Positions 7,460 through 18,200 of a DNA stretch of 64,000 nucleotides are shown piece after piece. A program made the translations under genes and the position numbers. The notes below the pieces were generated by a model. That model was not told where the DNA came from. It did no database searches and saw only the letters and a list, made by a program, of their open reading frames with translations. Position 1 is the first letter of the stretch. Every line of letters starts with the position of its first letter. This DNA is from Rhizosphaericola mali (GTDB lineage: Bacteria; Bacteroidota; Bacteroidia; Chitinophagales; Chitinophagaceae), in the NCBI RefSeq assembly GCF_004337365.2, contig NZ_CP044016.1:1798001-1862000 (forward strand), in the 5' to 3' direction.

Positions 7460-8219
7460 TTAAGCTGCTATATTTTGTTTAGCTAAATAGAATTGCTCCA
7501 TTTGATTGGGTGTTTTTCCACCCAATGCAGAATGTATTCTTCTAGCATGGTAAAATCCTTCTATATATCTGAATAGCTCAAATTTGGCAATCTCCTTGTT
7601 TTGAAAATGTTTGTGATAAACAAATTCCGTTTTTAAGGTTTTAAAGAAGCTTTCTGCGACAGCATTGTCCCAACAGTTGCCTTTACGGCTCATACTTTGG
7701 GTGATGCCATTGCTTTTCAATAATGAGCTAAACTCTTGGCCGGCATATTGAACTCCTCTGTCGGAATGAAATATTAATCCCTGTTTTACGCTTCTGGTCT
7801 TAAGGGCAATGCTGAGCGCAGCAATAACCGTGTTTTTTCCTGTCAGCCAAATCTATCACAGAAGTTAAGTATAACCACCCTGTACCCGTTTTGATATAGG
7901 TGATGTCGCCTACCCATTTCTTAAGTATTTTACTGCGTAGATGCATTTTTTTCATCAAACGGGCAACCTAGGATCTAGATACCGGTTGTTGTTTGTTTTT
8001 CAATGCCTGGGCTATACGGGGACTGCAGTACATGTAGTGGCTATTGTCAAATTCTTCTTTGATTAACTCAGACATTGTTTCTGTTTTCTTTGCTCTATTA
8101 CTGTGGGGACGTATCAACCATTGGCAAAATCCACTACTGCTTACCTTTAATACCTGCCACATCTTCTCAACTGAATATAATGTTATGTTGTCTTTGATAA
8201 ATTCGTATTTTTTCAGTCT
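7460..8219 (-). pseudogene. IS3-family transposase orfB (integrase catalytic part), disrupted
   Basis: Reading from about 8219 the frame gives an orfB N-terminus (KYEFIKDNITLYSVEKMWQVLKVSSSGFCQW). An in-frame TAG at 7970-7968 interrupts the HTH_21-like region. The frame then continues (VARLMKKMHLRSKILKKWVG) until a run of six A/T bases at 7833-7838, where a frameshift moves the rest to another frame. The last part (NGITQSMSRKGNCWDNAVAESFFKTLKTE) is intact to 7460. All three DDE residues are still recognisable: D of VGDITYI, D of HSDRGVQY and E of ESFFKTLK. Because of the stop and the frameshift it should be non-functional unless suppressed. Confidence 0.85.
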
Positions 8220-8494
8220 TTCCCCGCTAAGATGGCCACCGCTTTTTTTAATATCGCATTTTCCAGTTCTGATTCTTTCAATCGCTTTCTCAATTCCCTG
8301 AGTTCCTGTTCCTCTGCACTTAATTTGTTGTTTTTAGGAACCAATGTAACTCCATTAAATCTTGGATCTCTTCTCCATTTACTCAGTAAATCTGCACTTA
8401 TGTCTAGTTCTTTAGCAGCTGACAATACGGATTCCTTCACATAGGACAGTTCCACTACCATTTTCTTGAATGATGCTTCAAATAATCTTCCCAT
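8213..8494 (-). CDS. IS3-family transposase orfA (HTH protein)
   Basis: 93 residues, HTH_Tnp_1-type: a helix-turn-helix at about residues 14-40 (SVLSAAKELDISADLLSKW) and a C-terminal leucine-zipper-like coiled coil (EEQELRELRKRLKESELENAILKKA), the standard orfA design. The frame is intact. orfB lies in the -1 frame, overlapping its end near GGGGAAAG and an A6 run, as expected for a programmed -1 shift. With orfB broken, OrfA alone cannot catalyse transposition but could still bind the IS ends. Confidence 0.9.
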   Translation of the reverse strand: MGRLFEASFKKMVVELSYVKESVLSAAKELDISADLLSKWRRDPRFNGVTLVPKNNKLSAEEQELRELRKRLKESELENAILKKAVAILAGKD

Positions 8495-8536
8495 CGTTGG
8501 ACAAATTTAATTTTTTAATTATCAAATCCGTCTCCA

Positions 8537-8933
8537 TTCAAAGGTAGCAACTCCAGTATTGGACTATACAGAACCAGCTACTAAACCAGGACTCAACTTA
8601 GTTTGCACACATGGAAATGATGTTGAAGCAACTACAGGAAAAACAGCAAGCGGAGCCACTTTAATTCTATTCACAACCGGATTAGGTACACCTACTGGAA
8701 ATCCTATTTGCCCAGTTATAAAAGTTTCTACTAATAATGCATTGGCACAACGCATGTCGGACATCATTGACATCAATACAGGATCAGTCATCGATGGCGA
8801 CAAGACTATAGAACAAATGGGAGAAGACATATTGGAATATTGTATCAAAGCAGCGAGTGGAGAAGTAATTCCTAAAGCTGTGTTGCTCAACCAAGACGAT
8901 TTCATTCCATGGAAAAGAGGCGTTAGTTTATAA
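8537..8933 (+). pseudogene. uxaA: Altronate dehydratase (uxaA), C-terminal fragment
   Basis: From the IS boundary the frame reads [20 protein letters not shown] and then [31 protein letters not shown], the characteristic C-terminal region of UxaA (altronate to 2-keto-3-deoxygluconate). Only about 130 residues remain, against roughly 500 in a full enzyme; the N-terminal and much of the catalytic part are absent here. An apparent start is a TTG at 8559, but homology-like sequence continues upstream of it to the IS end, so this is a truncation and not a short gene. It sits 30 bp before uxaC, the normal operon partner. No other uxaA piece is visible in 7191-7447. Confidence 0.85.
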
Positions 8934-8963
8934 TAAATTAGAAATTCAAAGATTGATTAAAAT

Positions 8964-10373
8964 ATGAAAGCATTTTTAGACGACAATTTTTTATTGCAAA
9001 ATAAAACAGCAGAAAAACTATACCATGACTATGCAAAGTCACTACCAATTATAGACTATCATAATCACTTAATACCCGATCAAGTTGCAAACAATAAACA
9101 GTTTGACAACATTACACAAGTTTGGCTATATGGCGATCATTATAAATGGAGGGCGATGCGTACAAATGGCGTATCCGAAAAATTTATCACAGGGAATACA
9201 ACGGATTTCGAAAAATTTGAAAAGTGGGCAGAAACAGTTCCTTACACATTAAGAAATCCTTTGTATCATTGGACGCATTTGGAATTGCAACGTTATTTTG
9301 GCATTACGGATTTACTTTCTAAAAAAACAGCAAAATCCATTTATGATGAAAGTTTGGCCAAACTACAAACGCCTGAGTATGCTGTGCATGGACTTTTGAA
9401 TAAAATGAATGTCGAAGTTATTTGTACAACGGATGATCCTATTGATAATTTGGAATATCATCAACAGTTCAAATCTAGTCCTAGCGTAGGTTTCAAAATG
9501 CTTCCTGCTTTTCGCCCAGACAAAGCAATGGACAGTGACAATATCACTGTTTTCAATAGTTATATTGACAAATTAGCAACTGTAGTAAATAAGGAAATCT
9601 CTGACTTACAAACATATTTAGATGCATTAAAATCACGTCATGATTATTTTGCAGAAAATGGTTGTAAAGTTTCGGATCATGGTTTGAATAGTATCGACGC
9701 AGAAGATTTCACATTCGAACAAGTGGCTGCTATTTTCCAAAAAATTAGAAAAGGAGCATCTATAGAAGCAAAGGAAAGTAAAATATTCAAATCTGCCATG
9801 TTGATTTGGTTTGCACAGTGGGACCACGAAAAAGGCTGGGTACAACAATATCACTTAGGAGCTTTGCGCAATAACAATACGAGAATGTTGACGCAATTAG
9901 GACCTGATACAGGCTGGGATTCCATAGGAGATTATTCTCAAGCGCAAGCACTATCCAAATTCCTCAATAAATTAGATGAAGAAGATAAACTAGCGAAAAC
10001 TATTATTTATAATCTCAACCCAGCAGATAACGAAATCATTGCCACAATGGTGGGCAATTTCAATGATGGTTCCGTTGCGGGCAAAGTACAATTTGGTTCT
10101 GCGTGGTGGTTTTTGGACCAAAAAGATGGCATGACTAAGCAGATCAATGCATTATCCAATATGGGATTGCTTAGTCGTATGGTGGGGATGTTAACAGACT
10201 CACGCAGTTTTCTTTCTTTTCCCAGACACGAGTATTTCAGACGATTGATCTGTAATCTATTCGGAGAAGATGTAGAAAATGGAGATCTTCCCAATGATAT
10301 AGAATGGATTGGCAAAATAGTTCAAGATATTAGTTACTATAATGCTAAAAATTACTTTAATTTTAGTTCCTAA
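8964..10373 (+). CDS. uxaC: Uronate (glucuronate/galacturonate) isomerase
   Basis: 469 residues, the usual length for UxaC. The amidohydrolase-fold N-terminus has the metal-binding YHNHLIPDQV motif near residue 30, followed by VWLYGDHYKWRAMRTNGV and, later, CTTDDPIDNLEYH and the C-terminal GSAWWFLDQKDGM and LTDSRSFLSFPRHEYFRR signatures. It converts D-galacturonate to D-tagaturonate and D-glucuronate to D-fructuronate in the cytoplasm, the first step of hexuronate catabolism. That is the obvious destination for uronates released by the pectin locus to the right. It follows the truncated uxaA; the IS may have separated it from its original promoter, so its present transcription start is unclear. 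Confidence 0.96.
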   Translation: MKAFLDDNFLLQNKTAEKLYHDYAKSLPIIDYHNHLIPDQVANNKQFDNITQVWLYGDHYKWRAMRTNGVSEKFITGNTTDFEKFEKWAETVPYTLRNPLYHWTHLELQRYFGITDLLSKKTAKSIYDESLAKLQTPEYAVHGLLNKMNVEVICTTDDPIDNLEYHQQFKSSPSVGFKMLPAFRPDKAMDSDNITVFNSYIDKLATVVNKEISDLQTYLDALKSRHDYFAENGCKVSDHGLNSIDAEDFTFEQVAAIFQKIRKGASIEAKESKIFKSAMLIWFAQWDHEKGWVQQYHLGALRNNNTRMLTQLGPDTGWDSIGDYSQAQALSKFLNKLDEEDKLAKTIIYNLNPADNEIIATMVGNFNDGSVAGKVQFGSAWWFLDQKDGMTKQINALSNMGLLSRMVGMLTDSRSFLSFPRHEYFRRLICNLFGEDVENGDLPNDIEWIGKIVQDISYYNAKNYFNFSS

Positions 10374-10390
10374 AATACGATTCTATTCAT

Positions 10391-11860
10391 ATGAAAAAAA
10401 ACAAAATGAAAATTACTATACTTAACATCCCATTGAAAATAATTTTTCTTATAGTTTACTTAAACGTTATTCAAAAAGTTTCTGCTCAACTCAAAGTACC
10501 CGGATTGTTTTCAAACAATATGGTGTTACAGCAGAAATCCAATCCACCCATTTGGGGATGGTGCAAACCAAATGAGAAAGTAGAAGTTTTCCAATCATGG
10601 AACAAACAAACAGTTAAAGTCCAATCTGACGATAATGGTAAATGGATTGCCAATCTCTCTACACCAACAGCAGGAGGTCCCTATTTCATTCAAATAAAAA
10701 CAATTAAAGAAAAAATAGAGTTTACCAATGTAATGATTGGAGAAGTTTGGCTTTGTACTGGTCAGTCCAATATGGAAATGCCGATGAAAGGTTTTAGAGA
10801 CCAGCCGATACTTCATTCGACAGAAGATATTGTTCATTCAAAAAATCAACTAATTAGATTTATCAAAATCCCTCGTTCCTCTCAAACAACGCCACAAGAT
10901 TCGGCCAAATATTCCAATTGGCAAGCAGCAGATCCTTCGACGGTTTCAAATTTTAGTGCGACAGGTTATTATTTTGCCAGAGAACTTCAAAAAGCGTTGG
11001 AAACAATTCCGGTTGGTTTGATTAATGTGAGTTATGGAGGTTCTAAAATTGAAGCATGGATGGATTCTTCCGTATTGGCGAGTATGGGGCAAATCGTTAT
11101 TCCACATAAAGGAGATTCTATAAAAAGTGTAAATCAGACGCCAACAGTTTTATTTAACGGAATGTTGAAACCAGTGATAGGTTACGGAATCAAAGGCTGC
11201 ATATGGTATCAAGGTGAATCAAACTACGACGATCCAAAAGCATATGAGAAATTATTACCGTTGATGACAAGTCGTTGGAGAAGTTTATGGGGAACTGAAT
11301 TTCCTTTCTTTTACGCACAGATTGCGCCATTCAACTATGCATCTCTCCCGCCCTATTATTCAGGAGGCAAATACAATTCAGCATACTTGAGAGATGCACA
11401 ACGAAAATCGCTTAAAACTATTCCCAATTCAGGAATGATAACTTTAATGGATATTGGAGAAGCTGAAAGCATTCATCCCATGCACAAAAAAGAAGGCGGA
11501 GAACGTCTAGCATATTTATCATTGAACAAAACTTATGAACTAAAAGGTTTTCCAATACCAGGACCAACTTTTGACTCGATGACTATTGCTGGCAATATAG
11601 CAACTATCAAATTACTAAACGCTCCCAATGGAATAACTTCTTATGGAAAACCATTACAACTATTTGAAATTGCAGGAGCAGACAAAACTTTTTTTCCTGC
11701 GCAAGCCGTCATCAGTCAAGGAAAAATTAAAGTTAGTTCACCTTATGTGAGTAATCCAGTTGCCGTTCGTTACGCATTCAAAGATTTTATTGTAGGAGAA
11801 TTGTACAATACAGAAGGATTTCCAGTATCCTCTTTTCGGACAGATGATTGGGATTATTGA
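10391..11860 (+). CDS. SASA-type carbohydrate esterase (sialate O-acetylesterase-like)
   Basis: 489 residues with an N-terminal signal peptide or membrane anchor ending near VSAQ. A beta-sandwich opens the protein (LFSNNMVLQQKSNPPIWGW), followed by the SGNH-like block GEVWLCTGQSNMEMPM with nucleophile S126. The middle holds GCIWYQGESN, and the catalytic His is in the GEAESIHPMHKKEGGERLA segment. Such periplasmic esterases remove O-acetyl groups from glycans; in this setting acetylated pectin is the likely substrate, though the annotation as sialate esterase is only by fold. It lies 17 bp after uxaC, and its 3' end overlaps the convergent DUF5703 gene by 7 bp. A second SASA protein is at 41506. 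Confidence 0.88.
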   Translation: MKKNKMKITILNIPLKIIFLIVYLNVIQKVSAQLKVPGLFSNNMVLQQKSNPPIWGWCKPNEKVEVFQSWNKQTVKVQSDDNGKWIANLSTPTAGGPYFIQIKTIKEKIEFTNVMIGEVWLCTGQSNMEMPMKGFRDQPILHSTEDIVHSKNQLIRFIKIPRSSQTTPQDSAKYSNWQAADPSTVSNFSATGYYFARELQKALETIPVGLINVSYGGSKIEAWMDSSVLASMGQIVIPHKGDSIKSVNQTPTVLFNGMLKPVIGYGIKGCIWYQGESNYDDPKAYEKLLPLMTSRWRSLWGTEFPFFYAQIAPFNYASLPPYYSGGKYNSAYLRDAQRKSLKTIPNSGMITLMDIGEAESIHPMHKKEGGERLAYLSLNKTYELKGFPIPGPTFDSMTIAGNIATIKLLNAPNGITSYGKPLQLFEIAGADKTFFPAQAVISQGKIKVSSPYVSNPVAVRYAFKDFIVGELYNTEGFPVSSFRTDDWDY

Positions 11861-14178
11861 TTGGTAAATAACATCCAATCATTCTCATTTTTCACGTATA
11901 TATCAGAAAGTCGATTTTGAGGAAAAACTTTCAGTTTGGATATTTTTCCATTTAAAATAGTAGCTTCCACTGTAGTATTGTAGGGTGCATGTAATTTAAA
12001 TTTCCCATTCCATTCTTTTGGCCAGGTCGGCAGTAAAAATATTTTTTTTCCGTCCGTTTGCAGTAACATTTCCTGTAAACCAATCATTGCAGTTCCTCCC
12101 CAATTATGGTCTGGAGTCCAGTCAAATCCTGGTCCCCAAAAAGTAGGAAAGCGATGTTTTCCTTTAGAAACCTTCTTTAGTTCCAAACTTTTAGCATCCT
12201 CTAAAAGCCCCAAGCGAGCAGCAAAAATATTGTGTTGTTTCCACCCTATTTCGCTTTTGGTTTTGATGACTTGTGAATCCAATTGATAGGTTTGTATAGC
12301 GGTGTCAAAACCAGGTCTGTCAATCCCATAGATTCCCCAAGGAAAAACAGGATATAGTTGTGGAGCTTCCGTATTTTGTATTCGTTCCCAAACTTCTGCA
12401 GGCGCAAGGACAGTTTTACCATCAATGGTTCGCAAAGGAATATCAGGAATGCGTTGCAACATCGTAGACCATTTAACTTTTTGAGCATTCGCCATTAAGC
12501 TATCAGGCAATTGTAACATTTCAGATAAAATAACTTTCAAGGCAGAAATTACGGTCGTTGAGTTGTAGGTCATCTTGTAGGTTTCTGCAGCAGAAGTTGG
12601 ATAGAAAATATATTTACCTTTTCCATCCCAAATCTTATTTCCACGTTTACTAGCTAAATATTGATAATGTTCATCATAAAAACTTATACAACTTTCTATC
12701 TGTGGAATATACTCTCTGATATTTAAATTCCCATAAACCCGAGTATCCAATATCATTTTGCAAAACTCAAAAACAGTTTCCCATTGATACTCTAGCCAAG
12801 CGTTATATTCCAAACCTTTATCATAATTGGATGGACGCTTGATATTGTATTCAAATATATTGGGAAGTCCAAAATTCTCAATTTGTTCTGTAAAGCAAGC
12901 GCCATTATGTTGCCAATAAACACGACTTCGTAACTCCGCATTCTTCAAATTTTTTAAATAAAAATCAAACTGAGGTTTCATCAGATCCCAATCACCATTT
13001 TTTAACATCGACCAATAAACGAGTCTTTGGTTCTGTGCTGTCATTGTTCCTCCACCCCATAATCTAAAATCAGGCGAAAAATGATATTGCGAATCCACCA
13101 ATACCGGATCAAACGTAAACAAGCCACCGTTAAATTTAGTTGGCCATTTTCCAAATGCGTTGCAACCTAATTGATACCGAAACAAATCGTAATTCTGGCT
13201 AATCCAACTATTCTCTCCATCTAGTTCAATATAACTTTTATTCCAATAGTGTTTCCACCAATTATAAGTCTTTTCCTCATCTATTTTATAGTTTGATAAG
13301 CTTTCTTTAAGTAATTGATCAGTGTTATTTTTCCAATCTTTGAGTGATATGTATTGACCAGTATTGAGCACAATTGTAATATCTTGTTCTTTTACATTTT
13401 TGGAAGTTTGCAAAGACCAAGATTTGAAAGGTGTATTCATATAAGAGCCAACTTCATTTTCTAATGGAATCATATTTTTCCCATAAAGAATACCACCAAA
13501 AGTATTGTTGGATAAAGGATTGAACAATTCAGACTTTACGCTATTCATTCCTTCCATCTGAACCGTATAATCAAAAATATTTCTTACATCATTTCTATTA
13601 CGATGAAAAAAAGAAATTTTATCCTTCTGTGAAAGGATCGAATCCTTGTAGGTAATAACATCAAATTTTTGAGGAACTTTATACGAATTTGCGCGCAATT
13701 CTTTTCCTTTCAATATGCGATCTTCCCAACGCCAAGATTCGTAGCGAATGTTGACCGTATTTAATTTTTTGTTGGAAACATTGATATGAACTATCGGCTT
13801 AAAAACATCAACCCAAATATGAATTTTAGTGTTTACTCCCTCAATATTCATATCGCCTTTTGCAAGACGAAGTCTTTGCTCAAACCCAGTGTTGGAAAAT
13901 GGAGAACCGAAAATTGAAATCCGAAAACGTCCGAGTTTAAGCATCTGATTATTTTCATCAAAAGTTCCACTCTGAGATGCATAAAAGAGCAAATCTCCAT
14001 TTTCCACCCAAACATTCAATCCAATATCACCACCTCCACAAGGCATGGATTCTGAAGAATTTGCACTCATAGAAGTCCAAACAAAATCCTTCTTTGATAT
14101 AGTAGAATTTTGTGCTTTTACTATATTGGTCGAAATGATCAATATAAAAACAAAAAAAAATATGTTTTTTAAAAGCAT
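11854..14178 (-). CDS. DUF5703-type predicted glycosidase, six-hairpin fold
   Basis: 774 residues with a signal peptide (ending NIVKAQ). The N-terminal domain (FVWTSMSANSSESMPCGGGDIGLNVWVENGDLLFYAS and the following beta-strands) matches the DUF5703 style. A long alpha-helical region follows, resembling the (alpha/alpha)6 barrel of GH95/GH65-like enzymes, with GGLFTFDPVLVDS, FRLWGGGTMTAQNQRLVYW and late FWGPGFDWTPDHNWGGTAM. It ends with a small beta domain. The activity is not established to my knowledge; an exo-glycosidase acting on pectin side chains is the inference from context. It is the last gene of the 24-gene minus-strand array and its end overlaps the convergent esterase gene. Confidence 0.8.
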   Translation of the reverse strand: MLLKNIFFFVFILIISTNIVKAQNSTISKKDFVWTSMSANSSESMPCGGGDIGLNVWVENGDLLFYASQSGTFDENNQMLKLGRFRISIFGSPFSNTGFEQRLRLAKGDMNIEGVNTKIHIWVDVFKPIVHINVSNKKLNTVNIRYESWRWEDRILKGKELRANSYKVPQKFDVITYKDSILSQKDKISFFHRNRNDVRNIFDYTVQMEGMNSVKSELFNPLSNNTFGGILYGKNMIPLENEVGSYMNTPFKSWSLQTSKNVKEQDITIVLNTGQYISLKDWKNNTDQLLKESLSNYKIDEEKTYNWWKHYWNKSYIELDGENSWISQNYDLFRYQLGCNAFGKWPTKFNGGLFTFDPVLVDSQYHFSPDFRLWGGGTMTAQNQRLVYWSMLKNGDWDLMKPQFDFYLKNLKNAELRSRVYWQHNGACFTEQIENFGLPNIFEYNIKRPSNYDKGLEYNAWLEYQWETVFEFCKMILDTRVYGNLNIREYIPQIESCISFYDEHYQYLASKRGNKIWDGKGKYIFYPTSAAETYKMTYNSTTVISALKVILSEMLQLPDSLMANAQKVKWSTMLQRIPDIPLRTIDGKTVLAPAEVWERIQNTEAPQLYPVFPWGIYGIDRPGFDTAIQTYQLDSQVIKTKSEIGWKQHNIFAARLGLLEDAKSLELKKVSKGKHRFPTFWGPGFDWTPDHNWGGTAMIGLQEMLLQTDGKKIFLLPTWPKEWNGKFKLHAPYNTTVEATILNGKISKLKVFPQNRLSDIYVKNENDWMLFTNQ

Positions 14179-14188
14179 TGGAAAATAT

Positions 14189-15202
14189 TTAATCTATTGT
14201 AGCCATAGCTTTAATAACGCCATTTGCAAGATCAAGTAAAGATTCAAACTCGCCAGCTAAGTTCTCAAAAGGAATATTGTGCGTAATATAATTATCAGGA
14301 TTTACTTTACCGGAACGAAGACTCGACATTACATGATCAAAATCTTCCGTTGTCGCATTTCGACTACTCATCAACGTTCCTTCTCTTTTGTGAAATTCAG
14401 GATGAGAAAAACTAATATCGCCTTTTTGCAAACCAATCAACACATAACGAGCACCATGTGCCATATAGTTAAAAGAATTATTGATCGCTTTTTGACTTCC
14501 TGTCGCATCTATAACCACAGTCGGCATATCGCCATGAGTGATTTCAATTAACCGTGCCAAGACGTCTTCTTTGATTGCATTGATAGCAAAATCAACATGT
14601 AATTTTTCCTTACAAAATTGCAGACGTTGATCGTTAATGTCCAATACAATCACTTTTCCTCCCGCAATTCTTGCAAATTCTGCCGCACCTAATCCAATAG
14701 GACCGGCACCAACTATCAAAACAAATTCTCCATCTTTTACATCCGCACGACGTATGCCATGAGCACCTATTGCTAGAGGTTCTACCAATGCTAGCTGTTC
14801 AAATGACAAGTCATTCCCTTTCAATAATGCGTAGGATGGAACTTTATAGAATTCAGCCATCCCTCCATCAATATGAACGCCACAAACTTTTATAGATGTA
14901 CAACAGTTTGTTTTTCCTACTCTGCAAGCCACACAATCACCGCAATAGAGATAAGGAATAATAGTTACTTTATCTCCTTTCTCAAATCCTATCGCATCTC
15001 CCTCGACAAACTCTGCTGCTAATTCGTGACCTAGAATTCTCGGATAAGAAAAAAAAGGTTGCGTTCCTTCAAATGCATGCAAATCAGTACCACAAATACC
15101 AATACGCTTAATCTTAATTATAGAAAATCCTCCTTCTAAAACAGGCATTTCGCCGTCCATATATTCAAATTGTCCAGGAGCTATACAAACTAATGTTTTC
15201 AT
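14189..15202 (-). CDS. Zinc-dependent alcohol dehydrogenase (sugar/polyol type)
   Basis: 337 residues, MDR superfamily, without a signal peptide. Catalytic zinc ligands lie in GICGTDLHAFEG and GHE; the four structural zinc cysteines are in CGDCVACRVGKTNCC; the NAD-binding motif is VGAGPIGLGAAEFA. Relatives act on L-galactonate, galactitol-phosphate, sorbitol or L-threonine, and the sequence alone does not choose among them. It lies between the GH106 and DUF5703 genes, so it probably oxidises a sugar or sugar acid liberated by the locus in the cytoplasm, for instance a rhamnose or galactose derivative; this is inference from position. Confidence 0.9.
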   Translation of the reverse strand: MKTLVCIAPGQFEYMDGEMPVLEGGFSIIKIKRIGICGTDLHAFEGTQPFFSYPRILGHELAAEFVEGDAIGFEKGDKVTIIPYLYCGDCVACRVGKTNCCTSIKVCGVHIDGGMAEFYKVPSYALLKGNDLSFEQLALVEPLAIGAHGIRRADVKDGEFVLIVGAGPIGLGAAEFARIAGGKVIVLDINDQRLQFCKEKLHVDFAINAIKEDVLARLIEITHGDMPTVVIDATGSQKAINNSFNYMAHGARYVLIGLQKGDISFSHPEFHKREGTLMSSRNATTEDFDHVMSSLRSGKVNPDNYITHNIPFENLAGEFESLLDLANGVIKAMATID

Positions 15203-15227
15203 ATATGTAAATTCTTAACTATAAAAT

Positions 15228-18200
15228 TTATTTATTTTTTACTTCTTGTTCAATATAAACTGGCCCCATCAAACCAGCATCCAATAAGGTATCTCCCGCT
15301 AATTGGATAGGCGAAGTTGTCCAGGTCAATCTGTCATTGACAGGCAAGCGCTGATCCTGCATAATTCTATTATGCCAAGTGTTGGCAACTTTGACCACAA
15401 CTATATTTTTACCTTTTTTCAAATAATTTTTCAAGTTGACACGATATGGAAATGTCCATGCAATACCACAATCTTTTCCGTTTACTTCGACGCTGGCAAC
15501 ATTAGCAACCTTTCCAAGATATAACCATGCATTTGTAAAATCATCTTTTAAGTAAAATTCTTTTTGATAAGCAACTTCACCAGAATAAAATCGAATAGAT
15601 GAGTCTTTATTATTGGTCCAACTTTCTAGTTTTGGAAAAGTGACAATATTTTTTGGACCTCCATTTTGTTCATCAAACTTTAAATTCCAACTACCATCGA
15701 ATGAATAAACTTTTTTCCAATTAGAAGAGCTATTTTTCTTGGATTTTAGTGTAGTTGTATTTATGAATACAATAAATTTTGATTCATTTTTACTGAAAAA
15801 AGATTTTATGATGGTTCGTCCTTTTTCCGTATACCAATCTGAAACTTGTTCTATTTCGCCTGTCAATGCATTGAAATATTCGGGCACCTTTCCTGATACT
15901 CGTAGTGAAATAGTCAATTCTTTATCCAAAGAATCTTGGTTAGATATAAAATAAACATCGAATTCTTTTCCTTTACGATGCGCAAAAGCAATTTTTTCGT
16001 CGTAGTCATTATTGTTTTCTGAAAAGAAAATCGCATCTCTTTCCAATCCAATATAATCTAATGTGCTTTGCTTTATTGGTAAGGAAAATACTTTTTTATT
16101 GTTTTCATTCCATAGTTTATTGGACGTTTCTTCAACTAAACGATCACCTTCAACTTTATTGGATAATGACAATGCTTGTAATAGTTTTTCACCAATAAAA
16201 ACAGTTGCACCTTCTTTCACCAATTGATACAGTTTTGTTACAAGTTCAGCACTCATCAATCTTCTATTGGGATTTAATGCATTACTATCTGGAATAACAA
16301 GTACACTATAGGAAGCTCCACCTGGAAGAATAATATGACCATTATCAACCTTAGCTAATCTCAACAATGCATCTTTATTGATGGCATCGTATTGGTATCC
16401 TCTTAATGGATTGATCCATTTTTCCCAACTTGGAATATTGGCAGAAGAGGTTACGCCTTTTGGCATGGTTGCTAACGGCAAACCGATATTTCTTTTCCTT
16501 TCTAGTTCTGTGTTTACTTGCTTTTCTCCAAACAAACCAGGCATATCATCTATAATTCGATCCGGCAATAGCGAACGACTGGGCAATTCTTCCCCAGTAA
16601 AAATAGCAATATCGACGACGGGATGACCCTTTTGTAATAAGGATTGACTTCTTGAAATGTAGTCTGTAAAACCTTTGGCTTGTGGCCACCAAGTTTGGTC
16701 TCTTTGAAAATACAGTCCTACCCCATCCAAAGTCATGCCTGGCCTACGATCGATCCAAGGATTATGCATAAACACATGAAAAACCAACTTGTTCATACCT
16801 AGTGCATAGTTGCGATCCAACAAACCTTTTAGCATGGTAGGATGCTCATCCCAATACATTTTGAGTTCCGTAAAACCTTCCGCTTGAATAATATTTTTTC
16901 CATAGATGTGCGCACCTGAAACCGCATCCATCATATCATTAGGTTTGTCATGCGTGGGACTATTTAACCAAAATTCACCCATTGGAACGTCCACTTCCGC
17001 ATAATGTCTCAATCCATCGCTTACCATCACTGGCGCAACACTTTCTGCCGAAAAAACTTTTCCATCTTTATGCGCCAATTTAGCCATTGTTTTAAAAAAA
17101 ACATCATTTATCAACTCGGCTATAGTTTGTCTAATATCATACAAAAATCGTTCGGAGGAATCAACACTATTCAAGGGATAACCCGCCATGATAAGCAAAA
17201 ATGGAACAGGATCATACCCTCTTCTTTTTTTGAATTCATCTGCAAATCTAGGTGACCAGTTTTGACTGCCGCACTCCCAACTATCCACATGAAAACCTGT
17301 TAAAACGTCTTTGGATAATTCAGGTCCAATATGTTTAATAATCTCTCCATACCATTGACCATATTGGAAAGCCACAACCGTTGAATCAAACTTATCACAT
17401 TCTAAACCGCTTCCATTGCCACCTGTTGCATTTGTGTGTCCTGTTGATGTATGTCCTATTCGCAAAATTTTCCATTGACCTGCTGGAACTTTCCAATTTA
17501 ATTTTCCATTAGCATCCAAATATTTAGTCAAATCCATCATTTTCTCACTGGAAATAATATCATCTTTAGACAAAATATTATTTTCTGTCCTTTGAGCTAC
17601 GCGCCAAACACTTCCATTTTTGCTCTCATATTGATCGATTTTAGCTTCAGAGGAAAGTTCCAAACCCGATAATTTCAAGCTCTGTTTCCATTTTGCAGCA
17701 TCCAAATCTTCTGCTCCCGGTTCTGACCCAATAGGATCATATAAAAATCGAAAGTATTTTGCTTTTGTTTCTGGCAAAGAAAAAGTATAGTCTGCATCTG
17801 TGTCTTGCCAACCATGTCTTGCAGGAATCAATTTTCTAATTATGGAAAAATGAATACCATCCTCACTAAACTCAATCGTAAGACGATGTGCCTGATAGTT
17901 ATTACTATTGGTACGAACAACAAGGCTTTTGGCTGTGAACGGTTCTTCAAACGTATATTGAATCCAGCCATTCTCTTTGGACGTAAAATTTTTCTTATTT
18001 CCTTTTTGATTTAAAAAACTCAAGTCCGAGGTATCAACATTAGAAGTTACTTTAAGTTTTTTATCGTAAGAGGAATGCACATCCTTGACGGGAAAAGCAT
18101 ATACAGCAATATCCTTATAGTAATTTTTATAGTGGATTGGAACTGGCAAAACACTTTCAAAATCCGCATTTCCATGTAAGACTGTGTCGCTCCAAACTAC

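Larger units (their letters stand above)
7448..8536 (-). mobile_element. IS3-family insertion sequence (decayed)
   Basis: About 1.09 kb, with orfA (8213-8494) and a broken orfB (7460-8219) on the minus strand. The putative ends share the inverted repeat TGGAGAC: plus strand at 7448-7454, minus strand from 8536 to 8530. No clear target duplication is seen in the flanks, consistent with age or with an IS-mediated deletion. The right end abuts a uxaA gene that begins mid-frame at 8537, so insertion or a deletion from this element removed the 5' part of uxaA. The orfB lesions mean the copy cannot move by itself. Confidence 0.8.

Noticed and set aside
8044-8444. Plus-strand ORFs across the insertion sequence
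   Set aside because: They are antisense shadows of the IS3 orfA/orfB coding sequence and have no recognisable protein features.
8564-8905. Minus-strand ORF of 113 codons over the uxaA fragment
   Set aside because: It is the complement of a recognisable uxaA frame, which explains its open length.
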